DNA of 64,000 nucleotides from an uncultured Clostridia bacterium (GCA_934271065.1 CAKQQQ010000005.1:1-64000), one strand, 5' to 3'. Positions 1-8,421 are shown, counted from the first letter of the stretch. Translations and numbers: made by a program. Notes: generated by a model from the sequence alone, not told the origin.

Positions 1-87
1 TTCAATTCATTTTCTTCTATTCAATTTTTAATCTGCATTGGTAAACAGTACCGTTTACCCGAGCGCTATCTCGTCGATAGCCCGCTT

Positions 88-117
88 ATTGTAACACAAC
101 GGCAGAACCGTTGTCAA
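88..117 (-). promoter_or_regulatory. Sigma-A promoter reading leftward out of the window
   Basis: On the minus strand TTGACA (117-112) and TACAAT (93-88) are separated by 18 bp. The spacer contains an inverted repeat, AACGG-N5-CCGTT (98-112), that could bind a repressor. The transcript would start near position 81, so at least 80 nt of leader lie in the window before any start codon. Confidence 0.6.
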
Positions 118-287
118 GCATTTTTCAAGGCTTTTTCAAAAAAAGTTTAGTATTTTTCTTGAATTTTGAAAACGCTTTAAGCGCCCTACACCGACGATGC
201 TCGCATATACTATCACTATCGCGAAAGTTTGTCAAACGATTTTCTTCACTTTTTTCAAACTTTTTATAAAACTTTCTTAAAACGTCG

Positions 288-324
288 AAAACGGCGGTCG
301 GGCTGCCCCGTAAACCGCCGTTTT
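288..324 (-). terminator. Terminator of the kinase-like/membrane/FTR operon
   Basis: Eleven-base-pair stem, AAAACGGCGGT (288-298) with ACCGCCGTTTT (314-324). On the minus strand it lies 27 nt after the stop codon of the FTR-like gene, and the 3' arm ends in a T-run. Confidence 0.65.
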
Positions 325-350
325 ATACCGTTATTCGTTAATAGCGCAGA

Positions 351-548
351 CTATTTTTCTTTATAAAACAGCCTGCAATGACAATAGCCTTCGAAATTTT
401 CGTCTTTGATCTGCGCGCGGAATTCTTCGCACATACATTTATATTCGGGGCGTTTGCCTACCCTGCACGGGCAGTATCCGTCTTTGGCTTTCAGACCTTC
501 CGCAATCGCGGCTACGACGGACTTATCTTCGTTAAGTCTGATTTTCAT
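351..548 (-). CDS. Small ferredoxin-thioredoxin reductase catalytic-chain-like protein
   Basis: A 65-residue protein with three Cys-x-Cys pairs: CPC at 26-28, CMC at 38-40 and CHC at 56-58, the last followed by RLF. This CPC...CxC...CHC pattern is the signature of the catalytic chain of ferredoxin-thioredoxin reductase, which holds a 4Fe-4S cluster beside a redox disulfide. The spacing between pairs differs from the plant/cyanobacterial enzyme (9 and 15 residues instead of 16 and 8), and the protein is about half the usual length, so it is a minimal clostridial version. No variable chain is nearby. It starts one base after the stop of the membrane-protein gene, so translation is probably coupled. 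Partner and substrate are unknown. Confidence 0.75.
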   Translation of the reverse strand: MKIRLNEDKSVVAAIAEGLKAKDGYCPCRVGKRPEYKCMCEEFRAQIKDENFEGYCHCRLFYKEK

Positions 549-549
549 A

Positions 550-1905
550 TTATTTTTCCGTTTTTACGATCGCGGCAACCGCCGCTATAACCGCCGCGGC
601 GGCAACAACCGCTATCGCGGCTTGAATTTTCAGCGCAAACGACGCAACGCCTATCGCGAGCGACGCGCTTAACGCCAGACTTTTAATCGTTTTCGACGCG
701 GCGGGATTTCTGCTTTTTATCGACAGCAACGCGAGAACGAACCCCGCAAGGCAGAAGACCGCCAGAATACAGTCGAACAGAAGGTTAAATTCTTCGCCGC
801 CCGTTTTTAGGGCGCAGGCAAGCAGCCCGAACCATACCGCCACCGTCATTCGCCGAACGAGCGCGGCGGCGTAACCGTCCTTATTTTCATAATCGCGCGT
901 AGGCGCGGGCGCGAACGCGGTAATCAGTCCGCCGAGAAACATTCCCGCGGGCAAAGGCATCGCCGCGACGGGATCTGCGCTCTGCGCGAGCGCGAACGAC
1001 GACAGCGCGCCTGCGTACAGAGAAAACAGCGAGAACACGTCCGAACCTTCCGCTCCGCCCTTTCTCGAAAACGAATACGCGGCAACCACCGCGCTTACGG
1101 CGACGTACGCCGCGCCGAACCCGAACGGAACGTAACGGTTATTACCTATTCCGCCGATGAAAGTCGCCCACAGCGCGAACGCCGAATAGCACAACGCGCA
1201 TATTAGCGCTATCGCAGACGAGCGGTTGACGAATCGGCTTCCGAACGCGTCGGGTTTCGCTTCGCCGAGCGTTTCGCCCTTTTCTTTTACCGTTTTTACG
1301 GACTTTGCGTCCGTCGCTTTTTCGACGGGTTCGTTACCGTAATACTCGTTTGCCGACGCGAACTCGCCTTCCGTGCGGGTTTCGTCGTAAACGTACAGGA
1401 CTATTTCCGGCAACAGGAGAAATCTGCCCGACGAATTTCGTATTCCGCCGCGCAGTACGCTCTCGACCTTTCCGTCTTTATCTTTATCGCGCGTAAAGCG
1501 TTTGCCGACGATTTTACATTTACCGAAATCGGACGGCGATTCGCCGACTTCGGATATTTCGTATCTGCCGTCGGACGCGTAAATACACGCTTCGCGTATC
1601 TTCGCGCGGTGCTCTTCGCTTTTCGCTTCCGCAAAACACGACGACAAAATATCGTACACGTCGGAACGCAGAGATTTTATTTCCGCTTTGACGAGCGCTT
1701 CGCGTTTGGAGACCGTGTTTCGACGGTCGTTTATTCTGTTAATGGCGTCGTCGTTGCCGATTTTTTCTCTGCGGTCGTTCTTCTTGCGGTAAACCGCCGC
1801 CAACGAAGACAGTTTTCCGTCTTCGCCCTTCAACGCGCGCAATTCGTCTTTCAGTCCGTCGATTCTTCTTATCTTATCTATCGCGGAGTCGTACCTTTCA
1901 AGCAT
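550..1905 (-). CDS. Hypothetical membrane protein with N-terminal coiled coil
   Basis: Family not recognised. Of 451 residues, about the first 100 are charged, Arg/Lys/Glu-rich and probably coiled coil. Residues 100-230 form a soluble region, and from about 230 to the end there are roughly eight hydrophobic segments. The start codon lies 12 nt downstream of the kinase-like stop, with only a weak Shine-Dalgarno. It is the middle gene of a three-gene operon (kinase-like, this protein, FTR-like). The topology suggests a cytosolic N-terminus in front of an integral membrane domain; no catalytic motif was seen. Confidence 0.7.
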   Translation of the reverse strand: MLERYDSAIDKIRRIDGLKDELRALKGEDGKLSSLAAVYRKKNDRREKIGNDDAINRINDRRNTVSKREALVKAEIKSLRSDVYDILSSCFAEAKSEEHRAKIREACIYASDGRYEISEVGESPSDFGKCKIVGKRFTRDKDKDGKVESVLRGGIRNSSGRFLLLPEIVLYVYDETRTEGEFASANEYYGNEPVEKATDAKSVKTVKEKGETLGEAKPDAFGSRFVNRSSAIALICALCYSAFALWATFIGGIGNNRYVPFGFGAAYVAVSAVVAAYSFSRKGGAEGSDVFSLFSLYAGALSSFALAQSADPVAAMPLPAGMFLGGLITAFAPAPTRDYENKDGYAAALVRRMTVAVWFGLLACALKTGGEEFNLLFDCILAVFCLAGFVLALLSIKSRNPAASKTIKSLALSASLAIGVASFALKIQAAIAVVAAAAVIAAVAAIVKTEK

Positions 1906-1917
1906 CGCGCACTCGTT

Positions 1918-2514
1918 TTAACCTATAACGTCCTTTATATAATCGGCGATGACCGAAGCCGCCGCGTCCGTACCGACTCTGGTATTTACGACCAGATCGT
2001 AATTCTCGCACTTGCCCCATTCGGTATCGGCGTATTTTTTATAATAAGCCGCGCGGGCTTTGTCGTTGCGTCTGACGAGTTTTTCCGCTTCGGCGGGAGT
2101 GATTCCGTAGCCTTTGGAAACTCTGTCTATACGCTGCTCGGTCGGCGCGCAGATAAACACGCGGATAAGCGACGCTTCGTCTTCGAGAATTTTGGCGGCG
2201 CAACGCCCTACCAGCACGCACGAACCGCGTTTGGCAAGGTCTTTGATAACTCGCGACTGACCTATATAGATTTTATCGTAGAGAGAAAGAGACTCGCCGC
2301 TCAGAAACCCGCCGTACCAGAAAGCGTTGGTGGCTTTGTCTTCGCTGCCGTGAATGACGTCTTTGTCGAACCCGGTCACGACCGCCGTCATTTCGGCTAT
2401 CGATTTATCGTAACACGGTATGCCGAGTTTAACGGCGAGTTTGGATGCGGTTTCCGCTCCGCCCGAACCGAACTGTCTGCTTACGGCAACGTAAAATTTC
2501 TTTTTATCGTCCAT
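1918..2514 (-). CDS. Cytidylate kinase-like family protein
   Basis: This 198-residue protein opens with a VSRQFGSGGAE motif, the modified P-loop of the cytidylate-kinase-like family (PF13189), in which the usual P-loop lysine is absent. A conserved VGRCAAKIL segment and an Arg-rich LVRRNDKARAAYY lid-like segment follow, both typical of the family. Members occur widely in Clostridia and their substrates are not established; the true Cmk is a different protein. The start is set by AAGGAG about 10 nt upstream, behind a good promoter (2552-2580). It is the first gene of the operon ending at 351. Confidence 0.8.
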   Translation of the reverse strand: MDDKKKFYVAVSRQFGSGGAETASKLAVKLGIPCYDKSIAEMTAVVTGFDKDVIHGSEDKATNAFWYGGFLSGESLSLYDKIYIGQSRVIKDLAKRGSCVLVGRCAAKILEDEASLIRVFICAPTEQRIDRVSKGYGITPAEAEKLVRRNDKARAAYYKKYADTEWGKCENYDLVVNTRVGTDAAASVIADYIKDVIG

Positions 2515-2551
2515 ATATTATTATATCTCCTTGTTTACGATTTCCGAAACT

Positions 2552-2580
2552 ATTTTAATACGAAAGCCCGAAAATGTCAA
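2552..2580 (-). promoter_or_regulatory. Promoter of the cytidylate-kinase-like operon
   Basis: Minus-strand TTGACA (2580-2575), 17-bp spacer, TAAAAT (2557-2552). It begins right after the stop codon of the DUF368 gene, so the downstream operon is independently transcribed. Confidence 0.75.
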
Positions 2581-2581
2581 G

Positions 2582-3538
2582 TCAAATCGATTTTTTCTTC
2601 TTATTTTCGACGTTTGCGAGCGAGTAGGAAAGCATAAGCCCGCCGACGAACAACGTCACGCCCAGAAGAATTTCCCATACGCCCAAGCCCGCGCGGTACA
2701 CCGCGCAGATGTCGGGATTGAAAAACATAGTTATTATCGCGCCGAGCGACAAACCGCAAATACAAAAAAACGAATTTACGCGGTGTTTTTCGAGCAGCCC
2801 CGACATAAACTTCGCGACCGTTACTATTCCGACCAAAAAACCGACCGCAAGACAGGCGTAAACTATAAACGCCTGCGGCGAAGATTTCCAGTAAGTAAGG
2901 CTTACGGAGTTCATTATCGCTTTGAAGTACCCGAAAATCATCAACAGCGCGGTTGCGGAAAGACCGGGTACGAGTTGGGTTATCGCCACGAGATAGCCGA
3001 GCAATAAAAACAGAACGTAATGCCACGCGGTAAGGTTATCGAGCGTTCTTTCCCCGCCCGTCAGAAACACCGACACGCACGACGCGATTACGGGTACGAG
3101 CAAGCCGATTATGAACAGCGCGGCGCGCGGCGGCGTAATTTTTTCGCCCCTGATTTCGCCCGTGACCGCAGGATACGCGCCGGACATCAGCCCCGCGAAA
3201 AGCGCGACGACGGCGAACGGTAAAATCTCGACGAGTTTTTTCACGCCGAAAAATCCGCCGACGAAACCTATTACTCCGCCGACGGCGATCGGAAGCAGGA
3301 ATTTAGCGCATTTAACGAATTTTTTAAGAATATTGCCGAACGCGTACAGTAATTTTTCGTACAGGCGCAGTATTATCGCGACCGCCGAGCCGCTTACGCC
3401 CGGCACGATTACCGCAAGCCCTATGAAAAAGCCGAGTATTCCGCCTTTCGCCCATTCTTTTTTGTCTTTATATTTAAGATCGATTTCGGCGGAATTTTCC
3501 GCCGCCGCGTCTTTTACGGTCTCTTTTTCGTCGTTCAT
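2582..3538 (-). CDS. DUF368 polyprenyl-phosphate transporter (PopT-like)
   Basis: A 318-residue, highly hydrophobic protein with the DUF368 hallmark near residues 30-55 (GxxxGFFIGLAVIVPGVSGS) and a repeated, inverted-looking element around 180-205 (LVPGLSATALLMIFG). DUF368 proteins (PopT) are known to flip undecaprenyl phosphate back across the membrane for reuse in peptidoglycan and wall-polymer synthesis. Eight or so membrane segments are expected. The N-terminal 30 residues are charged and acidic. A Shine-Dalgarno TTGGAG precedes the start, and the promoter is at 3587-3615, back to back with ttcA. Confidence 0.85.
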   Translation of the reverse strand: MNDEKETVKDAAAENSAEIDLKYKDKKEWAKGGILGFFIGLAVIVPGVSGSAVAIILRLYEKLLYAFGNILKKFVKCAKFLLPIAVGGVIGFVGGFFGVKKLVEILPFAVVALFAGLMSGAYPAVTGEIRGEKITPPRAALFIIGLLVPVIASCVSVFLTGGERTLDNLTAWHYVLFLLLGYLVAITQLVPGLSATALLMIFGYFKAIMNSVSLTYWKSSPQAFIVYACLAVGFLVGIVTVAKFMSGLLEKHRVNSFFCICGLSLGAIITMFFNPDICAVYRAGLGVWEILLGVTLFVGGLMLSYSLANVENKKKKSI

Positions 3539-3586
3539 TACGGGTTATTGCTCCAAACGCTTGATATTTTACTAAAAATATATTAA

Positions 3587-3615
3587 AGTATAACAAAAAA
3601 AATTATTCTTGTCAA
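3587..3615 (-). promoter_or_regulatory. Promoter of the DUF368 gene
   Basis: Minus-strand TTGACA (3615-3610), 17-bp spacer, TATACT (3592-3587), about 50 nt upstream of the start codon. It lies in the 89-bp gap shared with the divergent ttcA-like gene. Confidence 0.75.
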
Positions 3616-3627
3616 AGGTAGCGGGTT

Positions 3628-4359
3628 ATGGAATTGCAAAAACTGTTGTCGAAGGTCAGAAAAGCCGTCGAAGATTATCGTATGATAAACAAGGGCGATA
3701 AAATCGCCGTAGGGCTTTCGGGCGGAAAGGACAGTATAACTTTACTCTGCGCGCTTGCGGCGATGCGGAGATTTTACCCCGAAAACTACGAACTTATAGC
3801 GATTACCGTGGATATGGGAATGGGGCTTGACGAAGCCGAAGTGAACGCGACGAAAGAGTTGTGCGAGCGGCTTAACGTGGAGTATTTCATAGAAAAAACG
3901 CGTATAGGCGAGATAGTGTTCGACGTGCGGAAAGAATCCAACCCCTGCTCGCTTTGCGCGAATATGCGCAGGGGCGCGCTGAACAACGCGGCGAAAGAAC
4001 GCGGCGCGAACAAGGTCGCGCTCGGTCATCACGCGGACGATCTTGCGGAGACGTTTTTGTTGTCGCTTTTCTACGAAGGCAGACTGTCGGCGTTCGCGCC
4101 CGTAACCGAACTCGAGCGGTCGGGCGTTACCGTGATAAGACCGCTGATTTACGTCGACGAAAAAGAGATAATCGGCTTCGCCAAAGACAAACCGATTATC
4201 CGCAACCCCTGCCCTGCGGACAAACACACGCAACGGCAGTTTATAAAAGACGTTATTAAAAACCTGCAACGAGACGTTCCGCAGATAAAAGACAACCTGC
4301 TCGGCGCGATAACGCACCCCGAACGCTACAACCTTTCGGCGTACCTGAAAGAAGAGTGA
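3628..4359 (+). CDS. ttcA: TtcA-family tRNA sulfur-transfer ATPase
   Basis: A 243-residue PP-loop ATPase. The PP-loop SGGKDS is at 31-36, a CxxC pair at C107/C110 (CSLCANMRRG), the GHHADDLAET motif near 133-142 and a third cysteine at C195. TtcA-type enzymes use these three cysteines to hold a 4Fe-4S cluster and exchange a tRNA cytidine oxygen for sulfur (2-thiocytidine at position 32). The sequence could equally belong to a clostridial paralogue with another tRNA position, so the exact target is an inference. It is monocistronic, divergent from DUF368, and closed by the hairpin at 4408-4437. Confidence 0.8.
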   Translation: MELQKLLSKVRKAVEDYRMINKGDKIAVGLSGGKDSITLLCALAAMRRFYPENYELIAITVDMGMGLDEAEVNATKELCERLNVEYFIEKTRIGEIVFDVRKESNPCSLCANMRRGALNNAAKERGANKVALGHHADDLAETFLLSLFYEGRLSAFAPVTELERSGVTVIRPLIYVDEKEIIGFAKDKPIIRNPCPADKHTQRQFIKDVIKNLQRDVPQIKDNLLGAITHPERYNLSAYLKEE

Positions 4360-4407
4360 GTTCGCCGCGCAACCGGCGACGTTCGCTTATTTACGAATAA
4401 TAAAAGG

Positions 4408-4437
4408 CGGCTCGGTCGAAATTTTTCGACCGAGCCG
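4408..4437. terminator. Bidirectional terminator between ttcA-like gene and fprA
   Basis: Fourteen-base-pair stem from CGGCTCGGTCGAAA to its complement with a 2-nt loop, flanked by A-rich sequence on the left and TTTT on the right, so it works for both convergent transcripts. The stem core CGGCTCGGTCG recurs in the terminator at 59197-59237. Confidence 0.85.
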
Positions 4438-4447
4438 TTTTCGATAC

Positions 4448-4475
4448 CGCCCGCCGCGTTCGCACGCGGCGGGCG
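4448..4475. terminator. Second GC-rich hairpin after fprA
   Basis: Perfect 11-bp stem CGCCCGCCGCG (4448-4458) with CGCGGCGGGCG (4465-4475), five bases from the fprA stop codon on the minus strand. It lacks its own T-run, so it may protect the 3' end or act together with the neighbouring terminator. Confidence 0.5.
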
Positions 4476-4480
4476 ATCGC

Positions 4481-5638
4481 TTATTTCGCGAGTTCTTCGG
4501 CAAGCGTTTTTATTCTGCCTTCGCTTTCGGCGTCGAGCGAGCCGAGAATTTTAACCGTCGTTTCGCAAAACTCGATATTCTTCGAGTTCTCGAACGCCGC
4601 GCGCATTATCTTCGCCGCCACGGGCGCCCAAGTTCCATTCTCGATTAGCGCTATCTTTCTGTTGCGGTAATTCCTTTCGGTAAGCGCGTCGATAAACGTC
4701 TTCATAAACGGGAAAATATCCCCGTTGTAAGTCGTCGTCGCGAGAACGAGTTTTCCGTACCTGAACGCGTCTTCAACCGCTTCCGCCGTATCGCCGCGCG
4801 CAAGGTCGTGCACGGCGACTTTCACTCCGAGATTTTCAAGTTCTTGCGCAAGCGTCCGCACGGCGGCGCGGGTATGCCCGTAAACCGACGTGTACGCGAT
4901 CGTAACGCCGTCGCTTTCCGCGTCGTATTTCGACCATATATCGTACAACCCGACGTAATAGCCGAGATTTTCGGTTAAAATTTCGCCGTGCAGGGGTAAT
5001 ATCGCGGAGATTTCATAGCCCGAAAGTTTAGCGAGCAGGCTCTGTACCTGCACACCGAATTTGCCGACTATGCCGAAGTAATAACGCCGCGCTTCGCACG
5101 CCCAGTCTTCGTCCGCGCCGACCGCGCCGAATTTGCCGAACGCGTCCGCGGAGAACAGCAACTTTCCGCTTTTCTCGTACGTCATCATAACTTCCGGCCA
5201 ATGTACCATAGGCGCGGTTACGAACGTGAGTTCGCGGCGACCGAGTTTAAGCGTATCGCCGTCTTTTACGACGAGTCTGCGCGAAGCAAAATCGTCGCCG
5301 AAATAATTTTTAAGCATAATGAACGCCGGCGCGGTGGCTACGACGATCGCGTTGCCGTACTTTTCGGCAAAGCGCATCGCGTTAGCCGAATGGTCGGGTT
5401 CGACGTGCTGAATTATAAGGTAATCGGGCGTTCTGCCGCCAAGCGCGGCTTCGAGATTAGCGAGCCATTCGTCGCCGAAACGCGCGTCTACGGTATCGAA
5501 TACCGCAATCTTCTCGTCGATAACGACGTACGAATTGTACGCCATACCTTTTTCGACTTTATACTGACCTTCGAACAGATCTATATCGTAATCGTTTACG
5601 CCGATATATTCGATGCCGTCGGTTATCTTTTTGTTCAT
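4481..5638 (-). CDS. fprA: FprA-type flavodiiron protein
   Basis: A 385-residue A-type flavoprotein. The N-terminal metallo-beta-lactamase domain carries the diiron ligands of flavodiiron proteins: H78, E80, D82 (in HVEPDH), H146 (MVHWPE), D165 (FSADAFG) and H217 (LPLHGE). A flavodoxin domain follows from about 245, with an FMN-phosphate loop TSVYGHT. Such proteins reduce O2 to water, or NO to N2O, in anaerobes, taking electrons from rubredoxin or a flavin reductase; neither is nearby. The ATG overlaps the rluA-type stop by four bases. It is the last gene of a run that includes feoAB, fitting an iron/oxygen-stress theme. Confidence 0.93.
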   Translation of the reverse strand: MNKKITDGIEYIGVNDYDIDLFEGQYKVEKGMAYNSYVVIDEKIAVFDTVDARFGDEWLANLEAALGGRTPDYLIIQHVEPDHSANAMRFAEKYGNAIVVATAPAFIMLKNYFGDDFASRRLVVKDGDTLKLGRRELTFVTAPMVHWPEVMMTYEKSGKLLFSADAFGKFGAVGADEDWACEARRYYFGIVGKFGVQVQSLLAKLSGYEISAILPLHGEILTENLGYYVGLYDIWSKYDAESDGVTIAYTSVYGHTRAAVRTLAQELENLGVKVAVHDLARGDTAEAVEDAFRYGKLVLATTTYNGDIFPFMKTFIDALTERNYRNRKIALIENGTWAPVAAKIMRAAFENSKNIEFCETTVKILGSLDAESEGRIKTLAEELAK

Positions 5639-6459
5639 ACGTTTTCACTTCCCGTAATAAAATTTTTTCCGTTAAGGTAATAGAGCGGCGAATTTTCGCC
5701 GAACGCGAGTATTATTTCCGTCGCGGTCAGACGTTGGCGTTTCGCCTTATAGCGGCGGTTTACTTCTTCTTTGCCGTACTTTCCGTCGCCTATTATAAAA
5801 TGCCCCGTAAAGGCGAGATGCGCCCGTATCTGGTGCGTTTTGCCGGTTACCAGCCCGACTTTGAGCAGCGACGTTTCGCCGTCGGTCTTAATCGTCTCGT
5901 AGTCGGTTATTATCTTCGTATAGCCCTTTTCGGGCGTGGCGGACACGCTCGCCCGTGCGGCGCGTTCGTCTTTTTTAAGGTACGCCACGAGTCTGCCCGA
6001 ACGTTCGGGCATAGCCCCGTACACGCGCGCGGTATAGTATTTGGTAAACGTTCTGTCTTTGAAACCGCGGTACAATTCCCCGTACGCCGTCTCGTTAAGC
6101 GCGAAAAGCATAAGCCCGTCGGTGTTTCTGTCAAGCCGATGCGTGTATATCGCGGTCGGGTACGCGGCGCAGACCGCAAGGTAAAAATCTTCCGAAGTAA
6201 CGCCCTTGGGTTTGACGGTTACGAGCAGGTTTTCGTCGCGGTATATTTCCTTTATCGGCGGAGTTTTTTTCGCGCCGTCGAAGTACACGCAGATCTCGTC
6301 GCCCTTTTTGGTCGGAACGTCGCCGCTTACGCGCGCGCCGCAGACCTTAACGTCTTTTTTACGCAACAACTTCATTATCGCGGAATACGATACGTCGTCG
6401 CCGTAAAACCGCGCGATTTCTTTTATTAAATTGTCTCCACGCGATAAAAACGTCTTCAT
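5635..6459 (-). CDS. RluA-family rRNA/tRNA pseudouridine synthase
   Basis: This 274-residue protein has an N-terminal S4-like RNA-binding segment (about 15-60) followed by the pseudouridine synthase domain with motif HRLDRNTDGL at 107-116; D110 is the catalytic aspartate. The late LLKVGLVTGKTHQIRAHL motif is also present. RluA/RluD-type enzymes isomerise specific uridines in rRNA or tRNA; the exact site cannot be read from sequence. It overlaps feoB upstream and fprA downstream by four bases each, so the three are translationally coupled, a grouping with no obvious functional logic. Confidence 0.88.
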   Translation of the reverse strand: MKTFLSRGDNLIKEIARFYGDDVSYSAIMKLLRKKDVKVCGARVSGDVPTKKGDEICVYFDGAKKTPPIKEIYRDENLLVTVKPKGVTSEDFYLAVCAAYPTAIYTHRLDRNTDGLMLFALNETAYGELYRGFKDRTFTKYYTARVYGAMPERSGRLVAYLKKDERAARASVSATPEKGYTKIITDYETIKTDGETSLLKVGLVTGKTHQIRAHLAFTGHFIIGDGKYGKEEVNRRYKAKRQRLTATEIILAFGENSPLYYLNGKNFITGSENV

Positions 6460-8159
6460 ACTGCCGCCAGCGCGATCAGGTACGCCGTATGCGAAAACAC
6501 GACCGCGTATAAAAGTTGTAACGCCGCCGACGCCAACGCCGACTTAAAACCGAGTTTTCTTCCGATCGCCGCCATAGCCGCCAGACAGGGCGTGTAAAAA
6601 TAGACGAAAGTCAACAGCCCCGCTCCGCTTGCGAAACTCAACGCCACGCCTTGCGGAAAGAGCAGCGTCATAGACGAAACCACGCTTTCTTTCGCGAAAA
6701 TTCCGCTGAGCAACGCCGCCGAATAACGCCAGTCGGTAATACCGACCGGTCGCAGCAGAATTACCGTCGCTCTGCCGATAACCGACAGCAACGACTCGTC
6801 CGCACGCGCGGCGGGCAGATATTCCAGCCGCGGCGAAACCGACCGCGCCAGATAGAAGAAAACCGACGATAACAGCACCGTCGTGCCTAATTTTATTATA
6901 CACCGAGAGAGCGTTTTTAGCAAGGATTTTAGCGCGATTGAGAAATTCGGCTTGCGAAATTCCGCGATTTCCGTCGCAGTCGCGCGCGGTTTACGCCTTA
7001 AAACGGTCTTGTACAGTATCAGCGAGTACAGCGGCGGAAACAAAACCGAGCAGATATACGCTATCGCAAGCACTATGAACGCGCGCGTTTTCATTACCTG
7101 CACGGCTATGTACGCGTATACGGGCGCGCGCGCCGAACAACTGACGAAAGGCAACGACAAAAGCGCGCGACGGCGTACGGAAAGGTCTTCTATCGAAAGC
7201 GAAGTCTCGGCGGCGAGCGCGGTACAGCCGAGACCGCTCGCGAGCGTGTAAGTCGCTCTGCCGGAAAGCCCCACCTTAGATAAAATTCCGTCGAACAGCG
7301 CGGAAGCGTAAGAAGTAAACCCGCTTCCGTCAAGCAGTTCGAGCAAGAGCGTCAGCGTCGCTATCTGCGGCAAAAACGCGAGCAGAGAGAACGTTCCGCA
7401 AATCAGCCCTTCTATAACGAGCCCCGACACGAACGGCGAAATCTTGCCGTATAGAGCGGTATTCAGACTTTTCGTCAATGCAGCCGGCGCGGTCTCGCCT
7501 AAAAAGCCGCTTAAAAGCGTCGCGGGGGAATACCGCCCGAACGCAAGATAGAACGCCGAAAAAACCGCGACCGCGAACGCCGACAACGCAAATATCGGGT
7601 TTAATTTAAGCGATCTCGATTTAATTTTCGGATAGGTTATATACTCGTCGTTTCCGTCGCCCTTTTCGGGCGGACGGGGCGACAAAAGGTATTCGGTTTT
7701 GAATTTTTCGACGTCGGCGGAACTTATCGCTTCGCCCGAAAACGCGGGTACGCCGAGCGACGACGCGAGTTTTTTAATATCTATCGCGCCGCCCCGCCGA
7801 TTAAATTCCGCGACGAGATTTACGAACATAACCACGGGCTTGCCGTATTCTTTCAACTCTTCCGCAAGCCGAGCCGCGCGTTTAAGGGTTTTCGCTTCGC
7901 TTACGACGACTATTATATCGTACTCGCCCTTTATCAGAAACTTTTCCGCGACGGACTTTTCCGCCGCGCTGCCCTTTACGGTATACAGACCGGGCAAATC
8001 GACTACGGACGCCTTTTCCCCGTTCAGGCGGAAATATCCCGCGCCTTCGTCCACGGTTACGCCGTGCCAGTTGCCGACTCTGCGGCTTTCGCCCGTAAGG
8101 GTATTGAACAGCGTGGATTTACCCGCGTTGGGGTTACCCGCAAGCACGACTCTCAACAC
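6456..8159 (-). CDS. feoB: Ferrous iron transporter FeoB, short form with degenerate G4 motif
   Basis: A 567-residue FeoB, shorter than the usual 650-770. The G domain has G1 GNPNAGKS (8-15) and G3 DLPG (54-57), but the G4 motif NxxD that reads guanine is replaced by NLVA (114-117), and the G5 region is also unusual. The membrane part keeps the Gate motifs, including LAFLPQI, a GLGC version of GFGC, and PFVSCSARAPVY. FeoB moves Fe2+ into the cell under anoxic conditions. It overlaps feoA by seven bases and the rluA-type gene by four. Guanine specificity may be lost or relaxed. Confidence 0.9.
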   Translation of the reverse strand: MLRVVLAGNPNAGKSTLFNTLTGESRRVGNWHGVTVDEGAGYFRLNGEKASVVDLPGLYTVKGSAAEKSVAEKFLIKGEYDIIVVVSEAKTLKRAARLAEELKEYGKPVVMFVNLVAEFNRRGGAIDIKKLASSLGVPAFSGEAISSADVEKFKTEYLLSPRPPEKGDGNDEYITYPKIKSRSLKLNPIFALSAFAVAVFSAFYLAFGRYSPATLLSGFLGETAPAALTKSLNTALYGKISPFVSGLVIEGLICGTFSLLAFLPQIATLTLLLELLDGSGFTSYASALFDGILSKVGLSGRATYTLASGLGCTALAAETSLSIEDLSVRRRALLSLPFVSCSARAPVYAYIAVQVMKTRAFIVLAIAYICSVLFPPLYSLILYKTVLRRKPRATATEIAEFRKPNFSIALKSLLKTLSRCIIKLGTTVLLSSVFFYLARSVSPRLEYLPAARADESLLSVIGRATVILLRPVGITDWRYSAALLSGIFAKESVVSSMTLLFPQGVALSFASGAGLLTFVYFYTPCLAAMAAIGRKLGFKSALASAALQLLYAVVFSHTAYLIALAAV

Positions 8160-8374
8160 GGTTCTGCTTCGATTGCGTCGGCGTATTCTTTACCTATCGC
8201 AACGACCGCTCCGTCAACTACGACGAGAGCGGTCGAACGCAGAAAAAATCTGACGAGCGTTATTTTGGATTTTACCCCGATGCCGAGTTCCCATAAAATC
8301 GCCGCGTCTTCGGGCGGCAGATTTATCTCTTTGATTTCCGCCGTTCGTTGCGGCGGCAGTTGGGTTAATTTCAT
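8153..8374 (-). CDS. feoA: FeoA-like SH3-domain protein
   Basis: A 73-residue protein with the FeoA pattern: a short N-terminal segment, then WELGIGVKSKITLVRFF and a final small beta-barrel strand (ALVVVDGAVVAIGKEYADAI). FeoA is a cytosolic SH3-like partner needed for FeoB function. No Shine-Dalgarno is visible; a TAGAAT box lies 6 nt before the ATG but lacks a good -35, so transcription from the sbcD promoter or a weak leaderless start are both possible. A perfect palindrome lies 35 nt upstream. Confidence 0.8.
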   Translation of the reverse strand: MKLTQLPPQRTAEIKEINLPPEDAAILWELGIGVKSKITLVRFFLRSTALVVVDGAVVAIGKEYADAIEAEPC

Positions 8375-8408
8375 AGAAATATTCTATGCCGCGCGCTACG
8401 GGATTATA

Positions 8409-8421
8409 CGATATTATATCG
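8409..8421. promoter_or_regulatory. Palindrome upstream of feoA, possible metal-regulator site
   Basis: Perfect 13-bp palindrome CGATATTATATCG overlapping the stop codon of the sbcC-like gene and lying 35 nt before feoA. Its position fits an operator for a Fur/DtxR-type regulator, but it does not match a consensus I can name. Confidence 0.35.

Larger units (their letters stand above)
1..350. other. Left-edge intergenic region without a gene
   Basis: No convincing reading frame is present. The region holds a minus-strand promoter at 88-117 that reads off the left edge, a structured leader for that transcript (inverted repeat GGTAAAC/GTTTACC at 40-59), an AT-rich stretch at 120-280, and a terminator hairpin at 288-324 that closes the minus-strand operon to the right. 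Confidence 0.7.
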
